Assembly: GCA_010028225.1 (NCBI GenBank)
Contig: RGOY01000075.1
Location: 1-6,209, forward strand
Source of the DNA: Actinomycetota bacterium
GTDB lineage: Bacteria > Actinomycetota > Actinomycetes > Nanopelagicales > Nanopelagicaceae
Direction: 5' to 3'
DNA length: 6,209 nt
The notes under the pieces were generated by a model. It was not told the origin of the DNA, made no database searches, and saw only the letters and a list, made by a program, of their open reading frames with translations. The stretch's first letter is position 1. Every line of letters starts with the position of its first letter. This document shows positions 1-5,682 of this stretch, piece after piece. Both the position numbers and the translations under genes were made by a program.

Positions 1-389
1 TTCATTAAGTTGATGACGGTCTCGCTCCAGGTCCTCGCCGACACAGCGATTCGCTTCACCTCACCAAAACTCTTAGCGACCTTCGAGAATTTGGCAAAGG
101 CATCATCGCTCTCAGAAACAGTAGTCGTATTGGTATCAACGCCGTTAGGTGAATCAAATTCCACAATCATCCGTGGCAAAACAAAATGTGGATCGCTCTT
201 GGGATGTAGGAAAGCTCCCGCAACCCAGTGATGGGTATAGGCCACATTTCCAAAAGTCACGACACGTCGTTCGGTTCCAGTGAGGTAATCAAGATCTGCA
301 GAGTGTTTAGGGAGAAAAACGAGGTCAATACCTCGCTCCTGCATCAAGGCATAGAGTTTCGTTCGTCGTGCTTTGTAGTCAAACATCAT
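1..389 (-). CDS. M24-family (Xaa-Pro aminopeptidase/creatinase-like) protein, N-terminal part, truncated by window edge
   Basis: The frame is open from an ATG at 389 to the left edge (129 codons plus two bases), so the C-terminal catalytic part lies outside. The visible part resembles the creatinase N-terminal domain that precedes the pita-bread metallopeptidase domain in aminopeptidase P and related M24 proteins: an opening R-x-x-K-L-Y-A-L-M-Q-E-R-G-I-D helix (residues 9-22), a strand LVFLP (23-27), then ADLDYLTG (31-38), the typical 'nucleotide-like' turn of this domain. The family cleaves Xaa-Pro bonds or hydrolyses creatine-like substrates with two metals; the metal ligands cannot be checked here. 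Two adjacent ATGs exist; GGGAG at 397-401 sits 7 nt from the first, which I prefer. It follows the NTF2-like gene by 69 bp on the same strand, with a possible own promoter. Substrate is unknown; family assignment is fairly secure, exact function is not. Confidence 0.75.
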   Translation of the reverse strand, partial: MMFDYKARRTKLYALMQERGIDLVFLPKHSADLDYLTGTERRVVTFGNVAYTHHWVAGAFLHPKSDPHFVLPRMIVEFDSPNGVDTNTTTVSESDDAFAKFSKVAKSFGEVKRIAVSARTWSETVINLM

Positions 390-412
390 CTCTTCTCTCC
401 CTAGGTCCGTTC

Positions 413-418
413 ATTAGA
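413..418 (-). promoter_or_regulatory. possible -10 box upstream of the M24-family gene
   Basis: On the minus strand this reads TCTAAT, matching five of six bases of the TATAAT consensus. It would start transcription near 406, giving a leader of about 17 nt that includes the GGGAG ribosome-binding site. No good -35 is visible at 16-18 bp. The gene may instead be cotranscribed with the upstream NTF2-like gene; this is a weak call. Confidence 0.25.
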
Positions 419-442
419 TCTTTAGTTCTTGAGCCTCGTTAA

Positions 443-455
443 ACTTTTAAAAAGT
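443..455. repeat. small AT-rich inverted repeat after the NTF2-like gene
   Basis: ACTTTT (443-448) and AAAAGT (450-455) form a 13-bp palindrome with one central base, a few bases past the NTF2-like stop codon. The single-base centre makes it a poor RNA hairpin, and no G+C-rich stem precedes a T run. It could be a protein-binding site or chance in an AT-rich gap. No intrinsic terminator is supported here. Confidence 0.3.
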
Positions 456-458
456 CCA

Positions 459-851
459 CTAGTCTTTTAGCGGCAACTCATCCTCGTGATTATGAACCAA
501 CTGCCAACCTTGCGGAAAGCGTTTCCAGACTCCCGTATTTCTCACTTCACGTGATGGCGCATCGCTGTAGATGACTTTGAGATAGTGGCGATTGACTGCC
601 ATATCTCCATAGATTGTGATCACTGGATCAGTCGCATCGATCCGTTCAACCTTCGGACCGCTTCCATCTTGAGGGCGACGAGCCCGAACTTCATTAAGGC
701 CAGCGAGACCAAAAGCGAGATCTCGCTCTGATGAGTCCCAGACTGTGCAATCTTCATGGATGAACTGATCGATCTTTGGCCGATTCTTCTCGATGAAACC
801 TTCATACATCGTTAAAACGCCATTCCATATGTACTGCTGATCCTTGTCCAT
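459..851 (-). CDS. NTF2-like (SnoaL/DUF4440-type) small protein
   Basis: A 130-residue protein of the usual single-domain NTF2-fold length. It opens with a helix containing MYEGFIEKNRPKIDQFIHED (15-34), the typical 'a small enzyme or binding cone' helix pair, followed by VWDSSERDLAFG (37-48), a conserved-looking pocket segment, then strands VITIYGDMAVNRHYL (77-91). It ends in GVWKRFPQGWQLVHNHED (107-124), matching the closing W-x-x-x-x-x-G-W-x-x-V-H-x-H strand of DUF4440 and CaMKII-association-like members. Such proteins are cytosolic dimers serving as isomerases, hydrolases, lyases or pure binding domains; nothing here fixes the reaction. The start is ATG with a strong purine-rich site (AAGGGGGAG, 855-863). 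It begins 30 bp after the DUF885 gene stop on the same strand, so cotranscription and possibly a shared pathway are likely. No signal peptide is seen. Confidence 0.8.
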   Translation of the reverse strand: MDKDQQYIWNGVLTMYEGFIEKNRPKIDQFIHEDCTVWDSSERDLAFGLAGLNEVRARRPQDGSGPKVERIDATDPVITIYGDMAVNRHYLKVIYSDAPSREVRNTGVWKRFPQGWQLVHNHEDELPLKD

Positions 852-881
852 CTTCTCCCCCTTGCTAGCTTTTCGTGGCTT

Positions 882-2528
882 CTATTTTTTCCGAGTATCG
901 ATGATGTCGAGATCTGAGGTGTCGCCGAGATATTCCAAACGCAGCAATGAAATCGGAATGTTTCCATTGAGCCATAGGTAGTCATGGAAGCCTCGGATCG
1001 AGAAGTCGCTTCGGAATTTCGCTTGAGCATCCGAGAAGAATTTGAGGATCTGAGTCTTTCCAATCTGATAGGTCAGCGCTTGTCCAGGGCTTGATGCAAA
1101 GAAGACAGCCTCGTCATAGGCGGTGCCATGATCCATCGGCACCTTTTTCTCCAGGTAGGCAGTCGCAGTAGGGATATCAATTTCACCTATCGCAAGGTTC
1201 ACATCAACGATCACTCGCATTGCTCGGAGTTTCATGAAGTTGTACATCAAAGTCTGCGAGTGTGGCGCATCATCAAAGAGCCCTGCGGCGAGCATCAACT
1301 CTTCGTTATAGAAAGCGATGCCCTCATTACTGCCAGAGTCGTAATAATGACGGCGAAGTATTCGAGAATGACGCCACGAGATAGCAAGCTGTTGATAGTG
1401 CGCACCTTCATGGACGATTCCGGCGCGGGTATCGCGAGCATTGGCAGCATAGAAGTAAGGAAGCTCGGGTCCTGGTGTTGGTACATAGGAGTACCCATCC
1501 TCATCTACCCGCGAAGGTCCAGTCAGGTCATCAGTAACACCCAGCCAACGAATGGGTAGCAAGTAAGGAGGAATGGGTGCATTGAGATAGTGCTTGAGCG
1601 AATCAGGTTGAGTAAGAATCCCCTCGCTCTCGTAGAAATCTCGAACGCCCTGCTCAGCGACGCGCTCATTTCTTACTTGCTCCTCAGAGGTTGCAGGAAG
1701 AGGAGCATTCGGGAAATTTCGATACTTGTTCTTTGCGAGTGCTTCAAGCGTTACAGCACGGTCCCACTCAATCTGGCCAATCTCTCGCATCGCTTCGGGT
1801 GTATAGGGAACGAGGGCGATGTGATCGAAGAACCATTGGTATTGCTCGCGCCCAATGGATCGAATCGGCGCAAACTTAGCCTTCTCGGATTCGAGCCAAG
1901 ACCGGTAATCAAGAAAAGCGGCAATAGCCGTTTCACTCCTGGACTGCAACTGTTGAGCTACATCTGCCGCTGCTTGAGGAAGGAGATGTTTGATAACTTC
2001 ACGAAGCTGTGAATCAATCGCATGAAGCAATTCAATAGCTACTTCGGCATACTCTTTGATGGCATGTCCTTGGAGATTGGCTTTGCCTTCGGAGAGAATC
2101 CTTGGCGTCTCTTTGAGAATTTCAGCAACTTCGCTGAGCGCTTCTTGAGTGACCTCCAGTGGCAGAAGATGATCGAAGAGAACACCAATGCTCTGGTCTA
2201 TATAAAAGCGTGGCTGCTCTTGCCAGACTTTGATGTGATCAAGTTCCCATATGACTCGACTGATTGCACTTCCCAGGAGTCGGTAATCGACATAATCCTC
2301 AATCGAAGTGCGCGGTGATTGTGCACTGCCTGCATCGAGTGAGTGCCAACGCTTATTAAAGATCGCTATCTCACTTCGATAACGCTCGACATCTGATGCA
2401 GACCATTTAGGTGTCCAGAGTCGCTCGCGTTCGATGCGAGGGATATCGTCATGCGACCTTGGTTGTTGTCGCCTACGCCAAGCCCAGAATTCTTTTCCTA
2501 GTTCCAGAATTTCATTCTCGATGCTCAC
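882..2528 (-). CDS. DUF885-family putative zinc metallopeptidase
   Basis: A 548-residue protein close to the usual 550-600 of the DUF885 family (bacterial hydrolases of the M3/M32-like gluzincin fold, mostly uncharacterised). Seen in the sequence: a mostly helical N-terminal half; the motif HEGAH at 373-377 in AGIVHEGAHYQQLA, a zinc-type H-E-x-x-H; NEGIAFYNEELMLAAGLFDD at 401-420, matching the family's E-G-W-A-x-Y-x-E-x-L block with Glu402 as candidate third ligand; and SSPGQALTYQIGKTQIL at 479-495, matching the conserved P-G-Q-A-x-x-Y-x-x-G block. It closes with FHDYLWLNGNIPISLL (514-529), as in the family. No signal peptide or membrane segment is apparent, so it is probably cytosolic. The start is GTG; AAGGAG lies at 2541-2546, 12 nt away, a rather long spacing, with no better in-frame start nearby. 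It heads a likely operon with the NTF2-like gene. Peptide or amide hydrolysis is inferred; substrate unknown. Confidence 0.82.
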   Translation of the reverse strand: MSIENEILELGKEFWAWRRRQQPRSHDDIPRIERERLWTPKWSASDVERYRSEIAIFNKRWHSLDAGSAQSPRTSIEDYVDYRLLGSAISRVIWELDHIKVWQEQPRFYIDQSIGVLFDHLLPLEVTQEALSEVAEILKETPRILSEGKANLQGHAIKEYAEVAIELLHAIDSQLREVIKHLLPQAAADVAQQLQSRSETAIAAFLDYRSWLESEKAKFAPIRSIGREQYQWFFDHIALVPYTPEAMREIGQIEWDRAVTLEALAKNKYRNFPNAPLPATSEEQVRNERVAEQGVRDFYESEGILTQPDSLKHYLNAPIPPYLLPIRWLGVTDDLTGPSRVDEDGYSYVPTPGPELPYFYAANARDTRAGIVHEGAHYQQLAISWRHSRILRRHYYDSGSNEGIAFYNEELMLAAGLFDDAPHSQTLMYNFMKLRAMRVIVDVNLAIGEIDIPTATAYLEKKVPMDHGTAYDEAVFFASSPGQALTYQIGKTQILKFFSDAQAKFRSDFSIRGFHDYLWLNGNIPISLLRLEYLGDTSDLDIIDTRKK

Positions 2529-2638
2529 TGGCGACCCACACTCCTTGGTTGATGTACGAAGGACACCTTAGCCTTCGCTTCGCAGCTAGTGAAGCAATCT
2601 TCGAGAGCACAATGATGCGGATTGCGAACAACTAATCC
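2529..2638. other. 110-bp gap between the OYE and DUF885 genes
   Basis: This stretch lies between the OYE stop and the DUF885 start on the minus strand. It holds the AAGGAG ribosome-binding site (2541-2546) and a weak 5-bp inverted repeat (GCTTC 2577-2581, GAAGC 2591-2595). I see neither a T-tracted terminator nor a convincing -35/-10 pair, although the length would allow a promoter for the DUF885 gene. Confidence 0.4.
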
Positions 2639-3736
2639 CTACCAACCCAACTTCAACTTTGGCCGACCATTGAGATATTGATTGGGCCATTTCGTTACAA
2701 CATCCGACCCGACTTGCTCCTGCAATGTTGAGAGTGCGTTGAGAGCCCAGTTTGGATTGCGCAGCAATTCCCGACCAAGCATGACGGCATCTGCATCGCC
2801 ACTTTCAATAATTCGGTTTGCTTCCTGCGCTTCGGTGATCATGCCCACTGCAACAGTCAAGATCTGACTCGTTGCACGAATTTCTCGTGCGAAGGGAACT
2901 TGATACCCAGGTCCAACGGGATATGTGACACCTGTCTGAACTCCGCCTGAGGAACAGTCCATCAGATCAACTCCGAGGGCCATAAGTTCTGAAGCGAGGC
3001 GAGCGCTATCACCAACGCGCCAACCCTGCTCAACCCAGTCATCGGTGGAGAGGCGAATAAAGAGCGGATGGGTTGCAGGCCAGACTTGGCGAATAGCTGT
3101 CACTACTTCTTTGACAAAGCGAGTGCGATTTTCATAACTGCCGCCATAGTGATCTTCTCGCTTGTTTGTTAGCGGCGAAAGAAACGAGTGGATGAGATAA
3201 CCGTGAGCGCCATGAATCTCGACCACATCAAACCCGGCTTCCAGGGCAAGCTCAGCTGAACGACGATAGTCATTGATGATGCTCTGGATTTCTTCGACTT
3301 CAAGGGGCTTAGGTGTCGGGAGTTTTCCAAATGCTAGAGCAGAAGGCGCTACCGCTTGCCACCCTCCAGATTCGGGCGCTACGTAATCTTGTCCCTGCCA
3401 TGGCGTTGTAGTCGATCCCTTCTGGCCAGCATGCCAGAGTTGAATACCAATCTTTGAACCCTGGCTATGGGCGAAATCAGTGATTCGCTTCCATGCCTTC
3501 ACTTGCTCCATGTTCCAAATACCTGTGTCAAGCAATGTTGAGCGCCCCGTTGGAGAGATACCACTTGCCTCCGTCATCAAGAAACCGATCCGTCGAATTG
3601 CGAACTGGGCAAGATGGGCGAAGTGCCAGTCATTGGGCAAGCCGTCCTTTGCCGAGTACATACACATCGGAGAGAGCCATATTCGATTAGGAATCTCTAG
3701 ATCTCTGATTCTGATCGGTGTGAAGAGATTTGGCAT
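2639..3736 (-). CDS. Old Yellow Enzyme-family NADH:flavin oxidoreductase (YqjM-like ene-reductase)
   Basis: A 365-residue FMN-dependent TIM-barrel oxidoreductase of the 'thermophilic-like' YqjM class, which reduces activated C=C bonds of enals, enones and maleimide-type electrophiles with NAD(P)H. Seen: LFTPIRIRDLEIPNRI (4-19); SPMCMYS with Cys25 and Tyr27, the Cys/Tyr pair typical of YqjM-class flavin sites; IGIQLWHAG with Gln99 and His102; the substrate-binding pair in HGAHGY, His175 and His178, with Tyr180; SFLSPLTNKREDHYGGS (184-200); Arg228; and the FMN-phosphate loops at VAVGMI (295-300) and MLGRELLRNP (319-328). Length and block order are complete. The usual HAGRK is WHAGQK here. The start ATG has no ribosome-binding site; TATAGT lies 6 nt upstream, suggesting leaderless mRNA. 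It is divergent from the MDMPI-like gene. Physiological substrate unknown; family certain. Confidence 0.93.
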   Translation of the reverse strand: MPNLFTPIRIRDLEIPNRIWLSPMCMYSAKDGLPNDWHFAHLAQFAIRRIGFLMTEASGISPTGRSTLLDTGIWNMEQVKAWKRITDFAHSQGSKIGIQLWHAGQKGSTTTPWQGQDYVAPESGGWQAVAPSALAFGKLPTPKPLEVEEIQSIINDYRRSAELALEAGFDVVEIHGAHGYLIHSFLSPLTNKREDHYGGSYENRTRFVKEVVTAIRQVWPATHPLFIRLSTDDWVEQGWRVGDSARLASELMALGVDLMDCSSGGVQTGVTYPVGPGYQVPFAREIRATSQILTVAVGMITEAQEANRIIESGDADAVMLGRELLRNPNWALNALSTLQEQVGSDVVTKWPNQYLNGRPKLKLGW

Positions 3737-3741
3737 ACAAG

Positions 3742-3747
3742 TACTAT
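3742..3747 (+). promoter_or_regulatory. candidate -10 box for the MDMPI-like gene
   Basis: TACTAT has the key T-A....T positions of a -10 box and overlaps the opposite-strand TATAGT by five bases. It would start transcription near 3754, leaving a leader of about 49 nt that includes GAAAGG at 3787-3792, 10 nt before the ATG. A second AT-rich box, GATATC at 3779-3784, would leave too short a leader to carry that site. Confidence 0.35.
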
Positions 3748-3748
3748 A
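3743..3748 (-). promoter_or_regulatory. -10 box for the OYE gene, predicting a leaderless transcript
   Basis: On the minus strand this reads TATAGT, five of six matches to TATAAT. Six bases separate it from the ATG at 3736, so transcription would start at or next to the A of the start codon. The absence of any Shine-Dalgarno sequence agrees. No strong -35 is visible, which is common in actinobacterial promoters. Confidence 0.55.
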
Positions 3749-3802
3749 GCGAGCAGACTTACTCCAGAAATTCCTTCAGATATCGCGAAAGGTTCTTCTC
3801 GC

Positions 3803-4438
3803 ATGGTTCAGAACTATTCACATCAATCCTCACCCAAACTCGAGTCTGATGGCAGACATGTCGTCGAGGCAGCCGATGAACTTGCTCGCGTCCTCAATCC
3901 TCACATCGAGGCAGATTGGAACATCACGACCCCAGATTTAATCTGGAGTCAGAGCCAAACCGCGATTCACACGATGCGAGCTTGTTTGGAGTATTCGTTC
4001 CAAGTGGTGGGAAGTCGCATGGATACCTATCAACCAGTTCTCTTCGAGAAGAAAGAGGTCGCCACTGCTCGCGACTACCTCACCATGATTCCAACCGCGG
4101 CGCGAGTTCTCCATCATGTCGTTGCAATGGCCTCACCTGATGATCGAGCCTGGCATGCCTATGGCATCTCTGATCCCACTGGATTTGCAGCGATGGGGGT
4201 TGTCGAAGTGAGTGTTCACACTTTCGATCTTGCAAAGGGATTCGGCGATCACTTCACGCCGCTGGATGGACCAAGTGCTTTCGCCATCAATCGACTCTTC
4301 ATCGATACCGTTGAAACAAATGATGCCTTTAAGGCAGAGAGCCCCGGCAAGCAGCTCCTCTGGTACGCAGGCAGGATTGAACTTGCAGGACTTGAAAGAC
4401 GCCAAGGATGGAAGTGGAACGGTCAGGTGCGAGGCTAA
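3803..4438 (+). CDS. mycothiol-dependent maleylpyruvate isomerase-like (DinB-fold) protein
   Basis: A 211-residue protein resembling the actinobacterial MDMPI N-terminal/DinB-like metalloenzyme family, some of whose members are zinc enzymes using mycothiol as cofactor. Seen: an N-terminal helix with DELARVLNP (25-33); a segment with TPDLIWSQSQTAIHTMRACLEY (43-64), matching the usual W-x-x-x-x-x-x-H pattern and giving His56; and MGVVEVSVHTFDLAKGFG (131-148), matching the E-x-x-x-H-x-x-D motif, so His56, Glu135 and His139 form the expected metal triad, with Asp142 following. The family is a cytosolic four-helix bundle; many paralogues have unknown thiol-transfer roles, so true maleylpyruvate isomerase activity is not implied. 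The start is ATG with GAAAGG 10 nt upstream. It is the only clear plus-strand gene, divergent from OYE and convergent with the MFS gene. It supports a mycothiol-producing actinobacterial host. Confidence 0.8.
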   Translation: MVQNYSHQSSPKLESDGRHVVEAADELARVLNPHIEADWNITTPDLIWSQSQTAIHTMRACLEYSFQVVGSRMDTYQPVLFEKKEVATARDYLTMIPTAARVLHHVVAMASPDDRAWHAYGISDPTGFAAMGVVEVSVHTFDLAKGFGDHFTPLDGPSAFAINRLFIDTVETNDAFKAESPGKQLLWYAGRIELAGLERRQGWKWNGQVRG

Positions 4439-4442
4439 TTCG

Positions 4443-4456
4443 AGTTAGCGCTAACT
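4443..4456. repeat. 14-bp perfect palindrome in the convergent gap, LacI-type operator-like
   Basis: AGTTAGCGCTAACT is a perfect even-length palindrome with a central GCGC. The form resembles LacI-family operators, which are often palindromes with a central CG. Its place between two gene ends is unusual for an operator, so it may instead be part of the hairpin described at 4446-4463. No LacI-family gene is in the window. Confidence 0.45.
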
Positions 4457-4463
4457 AGCGCTA
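4446..4463. terminator. hairpin between convergent genes, possible bidirectional terminator without T-tract
   Basis: TAGCGCT (4446-4452), loop AACT and AGCGCTA (4457-4463) give a 7-bp perfect stem with a 4-nt loop. It sits between the stop of the MDMPI-like gene and overlaps the stop of the MFS gene (CTA at 4461-4463). Placement suits a shared bidirectional terminator, but neither side has a T run, so it is not a textbook intrinsic terminator. Confidence 0.4.
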
Positions 4464-5624
4464 CGCAGACGCGCCAGATTTTGACTCTCTCCAGAGCCTT
4501 CCGCCAAATAAGAAGAATGCAATTGAAATAAAGAGCAATGGCAATAGGAGCGTTGCGAAAGCATTAGTCAAAGTTCCCTCGATGAAGTAGCCGAGAGCAG
4601 GCGGGAAAAGGAACCCACCGCCCATCACTGCCAGCATCAGTAGCGTTGTTCCTCCAGGAAAATCTGGAGTTCGCTTCGCGACCCAACTTGATGTGTTTGG
4701 AAAAATGGGGCCAAGAAAGAGCCCTGCGATGATCAGCGCAGTGAGAGCAAGATTCAAGTTTCCACTCAGTGATGTTGCAATGAGCGGAATAGATGTCAGT
4801 GCAATCATGGTCAACACGATGGTCTCTGGCTTAACCCGAGTGGAGAGCCATACTCCGAGGAAACGTCCGGCAGTAAAGAGAAGATAGAAAATGGAACTAA
4901 AGAGAGTGCCGCGCTCCAGCGTCATTCCACTATTGACAGCGACTGTGGGTATCCACGCCCCAATTGAATTCTCAAGACCTGAATAGAAAATAACTCCGAG
5001 AATCACGAGTACAAGAGGCAACTTGCTCGTCGTAGTCGAGCCCTTCTTAGGTGCCGGGGAGAATTGCCATTTTGCGTCGGGAAAGATCCATGAGGTAGCC
5101 AAAGCCCCAGTTACAGATGTCAGGACAATCCAAGGAATATTTTCTGAACCAAGGAGAGAGATCATCAAAGGTCCCATCAGCGCACCGACACCGGTAGCTG
5201 CACTGACAACATTCATCCGATAGTGAGAGGCGTTGGCGCAGCGAGTTATAAGAAGAAGGAAGGAGATTCCGGTTCCGCCGTAACCAAATCCACCGAGTGC
5301 TGCAAAGAGCCAGATAAATACATTGCCATCCGTGAAGAAGATTCCGGCAAAGCCCACCAGTGTGAGCAAGATTCCTATCCGGACGAAGGTATGAAGTGCA
5401 ATTCGCTTGCTAAGAAGTTGGACTGTGATGGTTCCGACGAGAGTGTGAAAGAGATAAACACCATAAAGGACTCCTGAGGTCGATATGGGAATCTCATTCT
5501 CCAGCGCCAACCAAGGAACGATCGCACCCCAACAGGTGCTCGTAAAGCCCATCATCGCGAAAGCAGAAGTAACTTGTGAGAAGCCAAGTCGCGAGAGATC
5601 TTTGGCTGTGCTCACATCCGACAC
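4461..5624 (-). CDS. MFS transporter, 12 membrane helices, FucP-like/sugar-permease-like
   Basis: A 387-residue integral membrane protein with about twelve hydrophobic segments (roughly 18-40, 50-70, 80-97, 101-125, 137-158, 163-182, 202-226, 240-260, 266-284, 290-312, 325-347, 354-375) and a charged central loop near 183-200. The length fits the major facilitator superfamily. YSGLENSIGAWIPT (214-227) at the start of the second half resembles the acidic-residue G-x-E-x-S-x-G-x-W helix found in fucose-permease-like and related MFS members; TAGRFLGVWLSTR (251-263) resembles the conserved G-R-x-x-G loop. A proton-coupled sugar or small-metabolite importer is a reasonable inference, but the substrate cannot be told and an exporter is possible. 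The start is GTG at 5624; GTG at 5615, with AGGG 8 nt before it, is an alternative. It follows cysE by 48 bp, with its own possible promoter, and converges on the MDMPI-like gene. Confidence 0.88.
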   Translation of the reverse strand: MSDVSTAKDLSRLGFSQVTSAFAMMGFTSTCWGAIVPWLALENEIPISTSGVLYGVYLFHTLVGTITVQLLSKRIALHTFVRIGILLTLVGFAGIFFTDGNVFIWLFAALGGFGYGGTGISFLLLITRCANASHYRMNVVSAATGVGALMGPLMISLLGSENIPWIVLTSVTGALATSWIFPDAKWQFSPAPKKGSTTTSKLPLVLVILGVIFYSGLENSIGAWIPTVAVNSGMTLERGTLFSSIFYLLFTAGRFLGVWLSTRVKPETIVLTMIALTSIPLIATSLSGNLNLALTALIIAGLFLGPIFPNTSSWVAKRTPDFPGGTTLLMLAVMGGGFLFPPALGYFIEGTLTNAFATLLLPLLFISIAFFLFGGRLWRESKSGASA

Positions 5625-5640
5625 CCTAGCGGGTTGACTC

Positions 5641-5646
5641 TATATA
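5641..5646 (-). promoter_or_regulatory. possible -10 box for the MFS transporter gene
   Basis: The bases read TATATA on either strand. On the minus strand a start near 5634 would give a leader of about 10 nt before the GTG at 5624, or about 19 nt before the GTG at 5615. The direct repeats at 5655-5682 lie just upstream, where a -35 or regulator site would be. No consensus -35 is seen. Confidence 0.4.
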
Positions 5647-5654
5647 TTTCGAAG

Positions 5655-5682
5655 TTCTAGATCGAAGTTCTTCTAGATCGAA
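5655..5682. repeat. 12-bp direct repeat, 16-bp period, between cysE and the MFS gene
   Basis: TTCTAGATCGAA occurs at 5655-5666 and again at 5671-5682. The shorter GAAGTTC also repeats at 5651-5657 and 5664-5670 (13-bp period). Each 12-mer contains the palindrome TCTAGA, and a TTCGAA palindrome lies at 5648-5653. The second copy overlaps the 3' end of cysE, including its stop codon at 5673-5675. The position upstream of the TATATA box suggests a tandem regulator site or a recent small duplication. Confidence 0.6.

Noticed and set aside
10..231. 73-codon plus-strand ORF at the left edge
   Set aside because: It is the shadow of the M24-family gene on the other strand, whose creatinase-like N-terminal sequence is clear.
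1128..2318. Several plus-strand ORFs of 98-143 codons opposite the DUF885 gene
   Set aside because: They lie antisense to a well-supported coding frame with recognisable family blocks and show no family features of their own.
2542..2563. Inverted repeat TCCTT/AAGGA that could hide the DUF885 ribosome-binding site
   Set aside because: Only 5 bp with a 12-nt loop; too weak to claim a riboswitch or thermosensor.
2577..2595. GCTTC/GAAGC hairpin after the OYE gene as a terminator
   Set aside because: A 5-bp stem with a 9-nt loop and no T run does not support termination.
4133..4405. 90-codon minus-strand ORF opposite the MDMPI-like gene
   Set aside because: The plus frame has the metal-binding motif and a ribosome-binding site; the minus ORF has no recognisable content.
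5664..5673. GAAGTTCTTC as a terminator stem after cysE
   Set aside because: Arms of 4 bp with a 2-nt loop cannot form a stable hairpin, and there is no T run on the minus strand.
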